Shown: positions 7,277 through 14,103, counted from the stretch's first letter. The stretch: DNA of 21,654 nucleotides from Bacteroides_E sp964583185 (GCA_964583185.1 CAZOVL010000046.1:1-21654); one strand, 5' to 3'. Translations and numbers: made by a program. Notes: generated by a model not told the origin, from the letters alone.

Positions 7277-7750
7277 ATGGATTATCAAACATTTAAAACA
7301 AAAACCGGTTTTTGTCATATTTCAACAAACGAAATCCAACTGACAAGAGATGGTGTAGTAGGTAACTTTCCTAAAGTTGTTAACGGAAAAAAAATATCCA
7401 CCACCTTAATTCTTTATGGAGCACTTACGCTTGGATTGGCCTATTATGGATTCAAAGAGCTTCAAAACGGACAAATTGTTTCACCCATAATCTACCTATT
7501 GCTCTGCATCCTTTTTCTCTACGTCATTATAGATAGCCTAAATAATTCTGCCACTCCCATAATACAAAGAGATAAAATAGTGAACATTCAATTCAAAAAA
7601 GGAATTCCCGGATTAACGCGTTCACGATTTGATGTTTTTTTCAAAAATGAAAACAACAAAATCCAAAGACGTATTATTCTATTGCATTCCAACAAGAAAG
7701 AAGTGGAGAAAGCTATGGAAATAATGAAAAAAGAGGGATTGATTGACTAA
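7277..7750 (+). CDS. Small membrane protein of unknown function with two transmembrane helices
   Basis: 157 aa, not assigned to a family. Residues 1-38 are polar. A first hydrophobic helix spans about 42-59 (STTLILYGALTLGLAYYGF) and a second about 68-86 (VSPIIYLLLCILFLYVIID), joined by a short loop, so both ends should face the same side, probably the cytoplasm. The C-terminal 70 residues are basic and beta-strand-like (KIVNIQFKKG, RFDVFFKNENN, RRIILLHS) and finish in a lysine-rich helix, an arrangement resembling small PH-like membrane-anchored proteins; this resemblance is weak. It appears to be a single gene. The upstream 120 bases have only a partial -7 match. Codon use and base composition resemble the neighbours. 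Confidence 0.75.
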   Translation: MDYQTFKTKTGFCHISTNEIQLTRDGVVGNFPKVVNGKKISTTLILYGALTLGLAYYGFKELQNGQIVSPIIYLLLCILFLYVIIDSLNNSATPIIQRDKIVNIQFKKGIPGLTRSRFDVFFKNENNKIQRRIILLHSNKKEVEKAMEIMKKEGLID

Positions 7751-7934
7751 TTGATATACAATAAATCAAGAACTAATATTAATATAAAAAAGCCGGAAAC
7801 TCCTGACAAGCACCAGATTTAACTATTTTGTTCAATTTTATTCACAAACATCTCTATTGAGACACAATAGAATTCGAATAAAAACAACTTCATACTGAAC
7901 ACAATTTCCCAACTCCCTACTCTAGAGTTTTGAA

Positions 7935-8012
7935 CGGTCTAGGACCGAAGGGTGTTCAGTCCTAGACCGACACCCCTTCTCTCCTAGACCGAGGAGGCTT
8001 CGGTCCCAGACC
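7935..8012. repeat. GC-rich element built of inverted and direct copies of a TAGACCG motif
   Basis: The 15-base ends are near-perfect inverted repeats: GGTCTAGGACCGAAG at 7936-7950 and CTTCGGTCCCAGACC at 7998-8012 (one mismatch). Inside lie two direct copies of CCTAGACCGA (7961-7970 and 7983-7992), a second hairpin GGGTGT (7950-7955) with ACACCC (7970-7975), and a small one, CTCC (7981-7984) with GGAG (7993-7996). The left arm is itself a palindrome, CGGTC-TAG-GACCG. Local GC is well above the surrounding AT-rich DNA. TTGAA occurs on both sides (7930-7934 and 8013-8017). It could be a REP- or MITE-like element or a structured RNA; no coding potential is seen. Confidence 0.6.
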
Positions 8013-8053
8013 TTGAAAGTCGACGTTATATGCTGTAAAACAGGGGTAATAAA

Positions 8054-8097
8054 AAAGAAGGGAATAGTACATGTTAAGCTGTGATAAATCCTTCTTT
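8054..8097 (-). terminator. Possible terminator of the lut operon
   Basis: On the minus strand AAAGAAGG is followed 28 bases later by CCTTCTTTTTTATT. The 8-base stem and T-tract fit a terminator 37 bases after the lutC stop, but the loop is long and stem GC content is low. Confidence 0.35.
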
Positions 8098-8134
8098 CTT
8101 TGTATAAATAAATTACCCGATTAATAGAATTCTT

Positions 8135-8725
8135 TTACTTCAATACCACTAAAACTCTGCGAGCACCGTGAGCTCCCATCACCAAAGCTTGTTCAATATC
8201 GGCTGTTTTAGAAGGACCTGAAATAAAAACACCAAACTCTCCTCTTTCTTGTTTTTCTAACTCAGCATAAGCGTGGTGCATGGTATGAACAATCTTTTTT
8301 TTATCTAACAGAATAACTAATGCCTCAGGTATAAAAAAGAGAATCCGATGCTTCATTGTTTGCGAAAACCAAACAGCAGCATTTTCAGCTACTCCCAATC
8401 CTCCTTTTAGAACAGCAACATCAATTCCGTTCAATTCTTTGGGCATTTCCACCTCATCCGGGTTTAAGTTAGCACAAGAAACTTCGGGTATGGTGGAAGC
8501 AACTGTTTTAGCTTTGGGAAAAAATTGTTGAATCACTTCTTCCAAATCCAACACCTCATCAGCAGGTACCTCATATAACTCCCCTCCTACATCTGAAAGA
8601 CTTTGCTTAAACTGTTTAACCACATCCTCAAACACAGTTACAGACAGATTGTCTAAATTAGGCTTCTCAAATACTTCTTTCGTATTTTCTTTTATCTTAT
8701 TGAGAATATAATCTTTACTACTCAT
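8135..8725 (-). CDS. lutC: LutC, lactate utilization LUD-domain protein
   Basis: 196 aa, third subunit of the LutABC iron-sulfur complex that oxidises L-lactate to pyruvate. The whole chain is a LUD domain (formerly DUF162): an N-terminal helical part starting MSSKDYILNKIKENTKEVF, then strands such as GIDVAVLKGGLGVAENAAVW and a C-terminal FISGPSKTADIEQALVMGAHGARRVLVVLK, the conserved nucleotide-binding-like end of the family. The frame is open upstream to 8821, but that extension overlaps lutB for about 100 bases and has no family resemblance. The ATG at 8725 gives the normal LutC start and an 8-base overlap with the lutB stop, implying translational coupling. Confidence 0.92.
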   Translation of the reverse strand: MSSKDYILNKIKENTKEVFEKPNLDNLSVTVFEDVVKQFKQSLSDVGGELYEVPADEVLDLEEVIQQFFPKAKTVASTIPEVSCANLNPDEVEMPKELNGIDVAVLKGGLGVAENAAVWFSQTMKHRILFFIPEALVILLDKKKIVHTMHHAYAELEKQERGEFGVFISGPSKTADIEQALVMGAHGARRVLVVLK

Positions 8726-10106
8726 TGTCTTTCTTTTTTTCTTGTACTTTATTCTTTTTCCACAATGTGTTAAACGATTCAGAAGCAAATTGAGGCAATT
8801 CACGTCCTTCACCCCAAGCATTTAATTTATTATATACCATGAAACGAGGCATTTTGTTAACCATAGGTGCCGCCCACAATGCAGCATAAAATAAGGAAGG
8901 ATTATTCATCAATACTTTCATTCCTTTGGATAGTATTTTTTTCTCTGTATTGCTTTCACCTAAATCATCTAATTTTTGTCTCCACTTATAAATTTGTTCA
9001 CCTAGGTCTACTTTTGCCGGACAAACCATGGAACATGAGAGACACAGAGAACAGGCAGAAAGATTTCCCGCATATTTTTCGGGAGATTTAGTCATTCCCA
9101 GATTGATACCAATGGGACCGGGTATAAAATAGGAATAGGAATAGCCTCCACTTCTACGATAAACAGGACACGTATTCATACAAGCTCCACAACGAATGCA
9201 ATTGAGTACTTTACGATGTTCAGCATCGGCTAAAATATCGGATCGACCATTATCTACTATAATAATATGAAATTCTCCCCCTTTTTGAGGTCGACTGTAA
9301 TGAGAGGTATAGCTCGTAATGGGCTGACCTGTGGCCGAACGAGCCAATAAACGGGTAAAAACACCTAATGAAGCACGATTGGGAACTATTTTATCCAAAC
9401 CAAAAGCTGCAATATGTAATTTGGTTGCAGAAGTCCCCATATCTGCATTTCCTTCATTGGTACATACCACCACTTCCCCTGTAGAGGCTACAGCAAAATT
9501 ACCACCTGTCATTGATGCATCGGCAGTTAAAAACAGTTCACGAAGGTATTCTCGTGCCTGATGGGTAAGGTAAGTAGGATCAAAGTTTCCTTTCTCTGTA
9601 TGCAGTTTCTCCTCAAACAGTTCCCCTACTTGCTCTCTTTTGATATGAATAGCTGGTAAAACAATATGGCTGGGAGGCAATTTCATTAATTGCAAAATAC
9701 ACTCTCCCAAATCGGTTTCTATAGTTTCTATACCTCTTTCAATTAAATAAGGATCTAACTCACACTCCTCTGAAAGCATTGATTTACTTTTAACAAATCG
9801 CTTCACTTTACGTTCACTTAAAAGTTGATAAACAATCTCTCTATATTCCTGTGCATCCTTGGCCCAATGAACAATGGCTCCATTTGCCATTGCATTTGTT
9901 TCAAATTGAGTTAATAAATCTACCCAATGACTACTTGAATATAGTTTTATTTCCTGAGCCTTATTTCTCAACTCTTCCCACTCGGGAACTTGTTTACTCA
10001 AACGGTCACGTTTGGAGCGTACAATCCAAAGCGTTTCATTGTGCCAATCGGCCTGTTTACTGTTTTGCAAAAACTTTTTTGCAGCTTTTGAATGTGAGGT
10101 ACTCAT
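8718..10106 (-). CDS. lutB: LutB, lactate utilization iron-sulfur protein
   Basis: 462 aa, the central subunit of the LutABC L-lactate oxidation complex. An N-terminal LUD domain covers about 60-290, with the conserved GGNFAVASTGEVVVCTNEGN at 201-220. Two [4Fe-4S] motifs follow: C303-x2-C306-x2-C309-x3-C313-P and C352-x2-C355-x2-C358-x3-C362-P. A helical C-terminal part with a conserved Trp-rich stretch ends in a lysine-rich tail. All eight cluster ligands are intact. The start codon overlaps the lutA stop in an ATGA and the stop overlaps lutC, so the three genes are tightly coupled. The operon likely feeds electrons from lactate into the cell's redox pool; the physiological acceptor is not shown by the sequence. 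Confidence 0.96.
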   Translation of the reverse strand: MSTSHSKAAKKFLQNSKQADWHNETLWIVRSKRDRLSKQVPEWEELRNKAQEIKLYSSSHWVDLLTQFETNAMANGAIVHWAKDAQEYREIVYQLLSERKVKRFVKSKSMLSEECELDPYLIERGIETIETDLGECILQLMKLPPSHIVLPAIHIKREQVGELFEEKLHTEKGNFDPTYLTHQAREYLRELFLTADASMTGGNFAVASTGEVVVCTNEGNADMGTSATKLHIAAFGLDKIVPNRASLGVFTRLLARSATGQPITSYTSHYSRPQKGGEFHIIIVDNGRSDILADAEHRKVLNCIRCGACMNTCPVYRRSGGYSYSYFIPGPIGINLGMTKSPEKYAGNLSACSLCLSCSMVCPAKVDLGEQIYKWRQKLDDLGESNTEKKILSKGMKVLMNNPSLFYAALWAAPMVNKMPRFMVYNKLNAWGEGRELPQFASESFNTLWKKNKVQEKKKDNE

Positions 10107-10843
10107 ACTTCCGAATTTAATATTTCAACAATATGAATCAATTGAATGGGCCAATGTTCTCTCTCTATTACCCCTTTCATATGCATCATACAGGAACTAT
10201 CTGCTCCTGTTATGTATGCAGCACCAGTGTTCATATGATCTTTCACTTTATCTCGTCCCATAGCTGTAGATACGTCAGGTTCTTCAATAGCAAACATACC
10301 ACCAAAGCCACAACACTCATCCACCCGACTGGGCTCTAGTACCTCAATCCCTTTCACTAGGTTTAATAAATTTCTCAGCTTATTATTGTAAGGAACATTC
10401 ATTTCACTGGGAGTAGACAAAAAAAGCTCTCTCACTCCATGACAACTGTTATGAATACTTACTTTGTGGGGAAAAAAAGCATTTAGTGATTGAGGTTGCA
10501 CAATATCGTGAATAAACTCACAAATGTCGTAGATTTTACCTATACTCTCACATAAGTGTTTCTCTTTCTTCAAAATACGTGGATAATTCTCTTTAACAAA
10601 AGAAACACAACTGGCCGAAGGCCCTACAATGTAATCGTAAGAAGTAAACAGATGCTCAAATCGCTCAGCCAACCCTTTTGCTTCCTCCTCAAAACCGGCA
10701 TTAGCCATCGGTTGACCGCAACAAGTTTGGTCTAATGGATAATCCACATCTAAACCCAACTTTTTAAGCAATTGATACGAGGCTACCCCAACATTTGGGA
10801 ATATGGCATTTACATAACAAGGGATAAATAATCCTATTTTCAT
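10103..10843 (-). CDS. lutA: LutA, lactate utilization (Fe-S)-binding CCG-domain protein
   Basis: 246 aa, first gene of lutABC. It has two CCG (cysteine-rich) domains of the type found in heterodisulfide reductase subunit B and glycolate oxidase GlcF. The first includes CY at 9-10, QTCCGQP around C41-C42 and ASC at C79; the second includes HNSCHG around C134 and DECCGFGG around C177-C178, with a further Cys in the ADSSCMMH segment. These domains bind iron-sulfur clusters and pass electrons in the complex with LutB and LutC. Length matches the family (about 240 aa). The start MKIGLFIPCYVN is typical. The last bases overlap lutB by four (ATGA). Confidence 0.95.
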   Translation of the reverse strand: MKIGLFIPCYVNAIFPNVGVASYQLLKKLGLDVDYPLDQTCCGQPMANAGFEEEAKGLAERFEHLFTSYDYIVGPSASCVSFVKENYPRILKKEKHLCESIGKIYDICEFIHDIVQPQSLNAFFPHKVSIHNSCHGVRELFLSTPSEMNVPYNNKLRNLLNLVKGIEVLEPSRVDECCGFGGMFAIEEPDVSTAMGRDKVKDHMNTGAAYITGADSSCMMHMKGVIEREHWPIQLIHIVEILNSEV

Positions 10844-10899
10844 ATCATTTATTGGTTTTATATAATCTCTTCTTCAAAATAAACTGAAGAATGGAAAAA

Positions 10900-10907
10900 C
10901 AAACCTA
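10900..10907 (-). promoter_or_regulatory. Candidate -7 promoter element of lutABC
   Basis: On the minus strand this reads TAGGTTTG, an exact TAnnTTTG match about 57 bases before the lutA ATG. No -33 TTTG is visible; instead a perfect 12-bp palindrome occupies that region (10927-10938), and the -7 lies inside an inverted repeat (AAAAACAA at 10895-10902 with TTGTTTTT at 10909-10916). Confidence 0.4.
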
Positions 10908-10926
10908 CTTGTTTTTTTCTGGAATC

Positions 10927-10938
10927 ATTAAGCTTAAT
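10927..10938. promoter_or_regulatory. Palindrome at the lut -33 region, candidate operator
   Basis: ATTAAGCTTAAT is perfectly self-complementary over 12 bases and sits where the -33 contact of the minus-strand lut promoter would be. lut operons are commonly controlled by a dedicated regulator (a GntR-type repressor in Bacillus); no regulator gene is adjacent here. Operator function is inference from position and symmetry only. Confidence 0.3.
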
Positions 10939-10982
10939 CCATAAAAAAGTAAGTTTTTTTACCTCATTTAAACAAATTAGAT

Positions 10983-11030
10983 AGAGGAACATCTCTTTTA
11001 TGGGAAAAAGGAGTTTTCCTCTCTTTTTGT
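10983..11030 (+). terminator. Orphan terminator-like hairpin between divergent lutA and the zapB-like gene
   Basis: AGAGGAA (10983-10989) pairs with TTCCTCT (11016-11022), with further partial pairing inside (CTCTTTT with AAAAGGAG, including a wobble), and is followed by CTTTTTGTTTTG. No plus-strand gene ends upstream, so if it is a real terminator it would close an unannotated short transcript or insulate the zap operon. Confidence 0.35.
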
Positions 11031-11071
11031 TTTGAATATCTTTTCATTTCTGCAAATTCATTATAAAAGTT

Positions 11072-11101
11072 TTTGTTATATGCAACTAAATCGTATTTTT
11101 G
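11072..11101 (+). promoter_or_regulatory. Strong predicted promoter of the zapB-like/zapA/rny cluster
   Basis: TTTG at 11072-11075 and TATTTTTG at 11094-11101 are full matches to the -33 and -7 elements, 18 bases apart. Transcription would start near 11107. The in-frame TTG at 11099 therefore lies in the promoter and the ATG at 11123 is the start. Confidence 0.75.
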
Positions 11102-11122
11102 TATATTAATGGTGGTGTAGCA

Positions 11123-11416
11123 ATGACAGAGAAAGAAAAAGAATTAATCAGCAATTTTGAAGCACGATTGCGACGCCTAATCCAACAGTACAACAAGCTT
11201 AAGGAAGAGTTGGAGGAGTTGAAGGTTCTTCTTGAAATAGAAAAAGAAGAAAAAAATGAGTTGGCAGAAAAATTAAAGAATGTACAACAAAGTTACACCC
11301 ATTTAAAAACAGCTAAGACAATTAGTCTTTATGACAAGGATATTGCTGAAACAAAATCCAGATTGTCTTATTTAGTGCGTGAAGTCGATAAATGCATCAA
11401 TCTACTCAATGGGTAG
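11123..11416 (+). CDS. Small coiled-coil protein, ZapB-like division factor candidate
   Basis: 97 aa, almost wholly alpha-helical. Residues about 15-60 form a heptad coiled coil very rich in Glu, Lys and Leu (RLIQQYNKLKEELEELKVLLEIEKEEKNEL, shown here only in part by its pattern), and the C-terminal 35 residues form a second helix (KSRLSYLVREVDKCINLLNG). There is no signal peptide or membrane segment. It directly precedes zapA by 28 bases under one promoter. In E. coli, ZapB is an 81-aa coiled coil that binds ZapA at the Z-ring, so a ZapA-partner role is a reasonable inference from size, structure and context, not from sequence identity. The start at 11123 is preferred to an upstream TTG inside the promoter. 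Confidence 0.75.
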   Translation: MTEKEKELISNFEARLRRLIQQYNKLKEELEELKVLLEIEKEEKNELAEKLKNVQQSYTHLKTAKTISLYDKDIAETKSRLSYLVREVDKCINLLNG

Positions 11417-11444
11417 AGAGTTAAAAAACAAAACATTTTGATGT

Positions 11445-11726
11445 ATGAGCGATAAAATAAAAATAAACCTTGGGCTAGGCGGAACCTATTTTCCTCTTAC
11501 CATCCCTAGAGAAGATGAAGAAAAAGTACGGGAAGCTGCTCATAGAGTTAATAAAAGATTGAATTTATATAAAAGTCATTACGGTAATTTACCCCTGGAG
11601 AAAATGATGCCAATGGTGGCCTATCACTTCTCTTTAGAGGTTTTAGAACTGGAAAATAAAAATGACACAAAACCTTATATAGACAAGATAGAAGAACTAG
11701 ATGCTCTTATAGAGAAGAATCTTTAA
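11445..11726 (+). CDS. zapA: Cell division protein ZapA
   Basis: 93 aa. ZapA is a small cytosolic protein that binds FtsZ and bundles protofilaments at the Z-ring. The N-terminal half has the family pattern: strand IKINLGLGGTYFPLTIPREDEEKVREAAHRVNKRL, with the helix containing the conserved E-x2-VR-AA-x-VN core; the middle segment PLEKMMPMVAYHFSLEVLELENKN corresponds to the conserved helix with an alanine- and leucine-rich face, and a short coiled coil closes the protein. Length is normal. It follows the coiled-coil gene and is followed by a strong terminator, so those two genes form the main transcript, with rny beyond it. Confidence 0.88.
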   Translation: MSDKIKINLGLGGTYFPLTIPREDEEKVREAAHRVNKRLNLYKSHYGNLPLEKMMPMVAYHFSLEVLELENKNDTKPYIDKIEELDALIEKNL

Positions 11727-11767
11727 TTAGAGCTATATTTCTTTATTTATTTTATTAGAAAGAAATC

Positions 11768-11819
11768 ACGCACTGTTAGTATAATCCACAAAGGATTAAA
11801 CCTAAACAGTGCGTTTTTT
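11768..11819 (+). terminator. Two-tier rho-independent terminator between zapA and rny
   Basis: The outer stem ACGCACTGTT (11768-11777) pairs perfectly with AACAGTGCGT (11805-11814). Inside, a second stem TAATCC (11782-11787) pairs with GGATTA (11793-11798) around ACAAA. Six T follow directly (11814-11819). It ends only 25 bases before the rny ATG, so rny expression depends on readthrough or on a promoter overlapping this element (TAACTTTA near 11823 is an imperfect -7). Confidence 0.88.
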
Positions 11820-11844
11820 ATATAACTTTAAAGTATAAAAATAT

Positions 11845-13380
11845 ATGACAGGAACAATAGTAGCAGGCTTAATTAGCTTCATAGTAGGTGGAGTATTAGC
11901 CTATATTATATTTAGATATGTGGCTAAATCTAAATATAATACGATACTTTCCGAGGCTGAAGCTGAGGCTGAAGTAGTAAAACAAACCAAACTCCTTGAG
12001 GTAAAGGAGAAATTTTTGAATAAAAAATCAGAGCTTGAAAAAGAGGTATCCATTCGTAATAAGAAGATACAACAAGCTGAAAACAAGCTGAAACAACGCG
12101 AAATTGCAATTAATAGAAGGCACGAAGAAACCAAGAGGAAAAGCTCTGAGGTAGATGCCATAAAAAACAATTTAGAAAAGCAGTTGGTATTTATTGATCA
12201 GAAACAAACAGAGTTAGTTGATTTACAAAATCAACACATAAAAAAACTGGAAGATATTTCCGGATTATCGGCCATTGAAGCAAAGGAGCATTTAGTTGAT
12301 ACACTAAAAGAGGAAGCTAAATCACAGGCTCAATCGTACATCAATGATATTATTGATGATGCCAAGATGACAGCAAATAAAGAGGCTAAACGCATTGTGG
12401 TTCAATCCATTCAACGTGTAGCTACTGAAACAGCTATAGAAAACTCTGTTACCGTATTCCACATTGAGTCGGACGAGATAAAAGGACGAATCATTGGCCG
12501 TGAAGGAAGAAACATTCGTGCTTTAGAAGCAGCAACCGGTGTTGAAATCATTGTGGATGACACACCTGAAGCAATAGTATTATCAGCCTTTGATCCGGTG
12601 CGAAGAGAAATTGCACGACTAGCACTTCATCAATTGGTGCTAGATGGCAGAATTCACCCTGCTCGCATTGAAGAGGTTGTGGCTAAGGTAAAGAAACAAG
12701 TTGATGAAGAAATCATAGAAACAGGTAAACGTACAACCATAGATTTAGGTATCCATGGTCTACATCCTGAATTAATCCGTATTGTAGGAAAAATGAAATA
12801 TCGTTCTTCTTACGGACAGAACTTACTGCAACACTCACGTGAAACAGCCAACTTATGTGCTGTAATGGCTTCAGAATTAGGCTTAAATCCTAAGATGGCA
12901 AAACGCGCAGGTCTCTTACACGATATAGGTAAAGTACCTGATGAAGAACCGGAATTACCACACGCAGTATTAGGTATGAAAATTGCGGAGAAATTCAAAG
13001 AGAAAGCCGAAATTTGCAACGCAATTGGTGCTCACCACGATGAGGTTGAAATGACTAGTTTATTGGCTCCCATAGTACAAGTATGTGATGCTATATCCGG
13101 GGCAAGACCAGGTGCACGCCGTGAAATTGTTGAAGCTTATATTAAGCGTTTGAATGATTTGGAACAATTAGCTTTATCATATCCCGGTGTTGTTAAAACC
13201 TATGCCATTCAAGCAGGACGTGAGTTGAGAGTAATTGTTGGTGCTGATAGTATAGACGATAAAGCCACAGAAAGCTTATCGAATGAAATAGCTCAAAAAA
13301 TACAGGATGATTTAACTTATCCGGGTCAGGTCAAAATTACAGTTATACGTGAAACTCGTGCTGTAAGTTATGCTAAATAA
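11845..13380 (+). CDS. rny: Ribonuclease Y
   Basis: 511 aa, membrane-anchored endoribonuclease that starts mRNA decay. Domains in order: one N-terminal transmembrane helix (about 4-24), a long charged coiled coil (about 30-160), a KH RNA-binding domain (about 205-265) with GRIIGREGRN at 214-223, and an HD phosphohydrolase domain with the metal-binding H359-D360 in LLHDIGKV and upstream H330. The C-terminal part (GADSIDDKATESLSNEIAQKI, then TYPGQVKITVIRETRAVSYAK) is the conserved family end. Length is normal. It sits after zapA, separated by the terminator described. The C-terminus is close to the family consensus, so the frame is intact. Confidence 0.97.
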   Translation: MTGTIVAGLISFIVGGVLAYIIFRYVAKSKYNTILSEAEAEAEVVKQTKLLEVKEKFLNKKSELEKEVSIRNKKIQQAENKLKQREIAINRRHEETKRKSSEVDAIKNNLEKQLVFIDQKQTELVDLQNQHIKKLEDISGLSAIEAKEHLVDTLKEEAKSQAQSYINDIIDDAKMTANKEAKRIVVQSIQRVATETAIENSVTVFHIESDEIKGRIIGREGRNIRALEAATGVEIIVDDTPEAIVLSAFDPVRREIARLALHQLVLDGRIHPARIEEVVAKVKKQVDEEIIETGKRTTIDLGIHGLHPELIRIVGKMKYRSSYGQNLLQHSRETANLCAVMASELGLNPKMAKRAGLLHDIGKVPDEEPELPHAVLGMKIAEKFKEKAEICNAIGAHHDEVEMTSLLAPIVQVCDAISGARPGARREIVEAYIKRLNDLEQLALSYPGVVKTYAIQAGRELRVIVGADSIDDKATESLSNEIAQKIQDDLTYPGQVKITVIRETRAVSYAK

Positions 13381-13403
13381 TTAAAGAACTAAGAATAGAC
13401 TTT

Positions 13404-13439
13404 AGAAGCGATGATTTTTTTCATCGCTTCTTTACTTTT
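13404..13439 (+). terminator. Rho-independent terminator after rny
   Basis: GAAGCGATGA (13405-13414) pairs perfectly with TCATCGCTTC (13421-13430) around a 6-T loop, and TTTACTTTT follows. Confidence 0.88.
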
Positions 13440-13454
13440 AAATTTTTATTCTGT

Positions 13455-13462
13455 TATCTTTG
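13455..13462 (+). promoter_or_regulatory. Predicted -7 promoter element for the small-protein pair
   Basis: TATCTTTG is an exact TAnnTTTG match 33 bases before the ATG at 13488. TTTA at 13431-13434 is a weak -33 candidate 20 bases upstream, within the tail of the rny terminator. Confidence 0.55.
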
Positions 13463-13487
13463 TTTTATTACCTTAATAAAGAAAGAC

Positions 13488-13826
13488 ATGTATACAATAC
13501 AAGCTAACCCCAGTGGAACTCGCTCAATCAAGGTTTCTGAAGAACATCTAAAAACCATTGCAGAATATGGATTATTCAATCACTTAGTTGATAGTAATGG
13601 TTTAGTTACAGAGGGTGTTCTTGATAAATTAAAGCTAAATATTCGTTCGCTTATTGCTCATCAAGAAGAAGATAGTAAAGCACTGTTAGATTTATGTATT
13701 GATGTAATTTATCATAAAAAAATGAAAGCTTTTGGTCTTCAAGAACTCATCAAGCTATATAATGCAAACAGTCAAACGGCTTCAGATACGAACAATGAGG
13801 AAGAAGAAACAACACCAGAAGAATGA
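13488..13826 (+). CDS. Conserved-looking small protein of unknown function
   Basis: 112 aa, not assigned to a family. It is soluble with no signal peptide or membrane segment. Residues 1-20 look like two short strands (MYTIQANPSGTRSIKVSEEH). Residues 20-95 are predicted helical, with the segment LDLCIDVIYHKKMKAFGLQELIKLYNA near the end. The last 17 residues are an acidic, probably disordered tail (many Glu and Thr). The last four bases (ATGA) overlap the next gene, so the two small proteins are translationally coupled and may work together. It has its own promoter after the rny terminator. Function cannot be inferred from what I can see. Confidence 0.75.
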   Translation: MYTIQANPSGTRSIKVSEEHLKTIAEYGLFNHLVDSNGLVTEGVLDKLKLNIRSLIAHQEEDSKALLDLCIDVIYHKKMKAFGLQELIKLYNANSQTASDTNNEEEETTPEE

Positions 13827-14041
13827 AAATCATAGACACGCGTAATGAGGAGCTTATACATCCCTTAATTGTTGCAATAGAAGCTTACTTCAATGCTTCT
13901 GCAGGGGAAAAGATAGAAATTATCTTTGAATCGAATATGGATTTTAATTATCTGAAAGATTACCTGTCTGAAAGAAGCATTGGGTTTAGAGAAATCTACA
14001 CAGGAACTGAAATGCGCATACAAATTCTAAAGAAAGATTAA
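13823..14041 (+). CDS. Small TusA-like fold protein lacking the catalytic cysteine
   Basis: 72 aa. The pattern strand (KIIDTRN), long helix (HPLIVAIEAYFNASAGE), strand (KIEIIFES), helix (NYLKDYLSERSIG), strands (FREIYTG, MRIQILKKD) follows the TusA/SirA order, and IDTR at 3-6 and HPL at 13-15 align with the D-x-R and the CP-x-P region of TusA. The active-site cysteine of TusA, which carries persulfide in tRNA thiolation and other sulfur relays, is absent; there is no cysteine at all in the chain. A sulfurtransferase role is therefore unlikely, and a binding or regulatory role is more plausible. The family match is my reading of spacing and short motifs and is moderate. It overlaps the upstream gene by four bases; ygiQ starts 62 bases later behind its own promoter. 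Confidence 0.7.
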   Translation: MKIIDTRNEELIHPLIVAIEAYFNASAGEKIEIIFESNMDFNYLKDYLSERSIGFREIYTGTEMRIQILKKD

Positions 14042-14091
14042 GAGAAGAACTCACTCCATTAACACAAACCAATCTACATTAAATTTATCAC

Positions 14092-14099
14092 TATCTTTG
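14092..14099 (+). promoter_or_regulatory. Predicted -7 promoter element of ygiQ, very close to the start codon
   Basis: TATCTTTG is an exact TAnnTTTG match ending five bases before the ygiQ ATG at 14104. Transcription from it would begin at or within a few bases of the ATG, giving a leaderless or nearly leaderless mRNA. No clear -33 TTTG is present. Confidence 0.45.
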
Positions 14100-14103
14100 T
14101 AAA

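Larger units (their letters stand above)
7751..8134. other. Gene-free stretch between the membrane protein and lutC
   Basis: 384 bases without a convincing gene on either strand. Positions 7751-7930 are AT-rich and show no structure I can name. Positions 7935-8012 hold a sharply GC-rich palindromic element, listed separately. Positions 8054-8097 hold a possible lut terminator. Confidence 0.7.

Noticed and set aside
7935..8012. CRISPR array reading of the repeated TAGACCG motif
   Set aside because: Copies are in both orientations, only about 10 bases long, with irregular short spacing and no cas genes.
8726..8821. N-terminal extension of lutC to 8821
   Set aside because: It lies wholly inside lutB, has no LutC resemblance (lysine-rich shadow translation), and the ATG at 8725 gives the normal start.
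11727..11844. Possible 6S RNA between zapA and rny, since 6S RNA lies next to zapA in other bacteria
   Set aside because: Only 118 bases are available, too short for a full 6S RNA, and the visible structure is a terminator without the long bulged stem.
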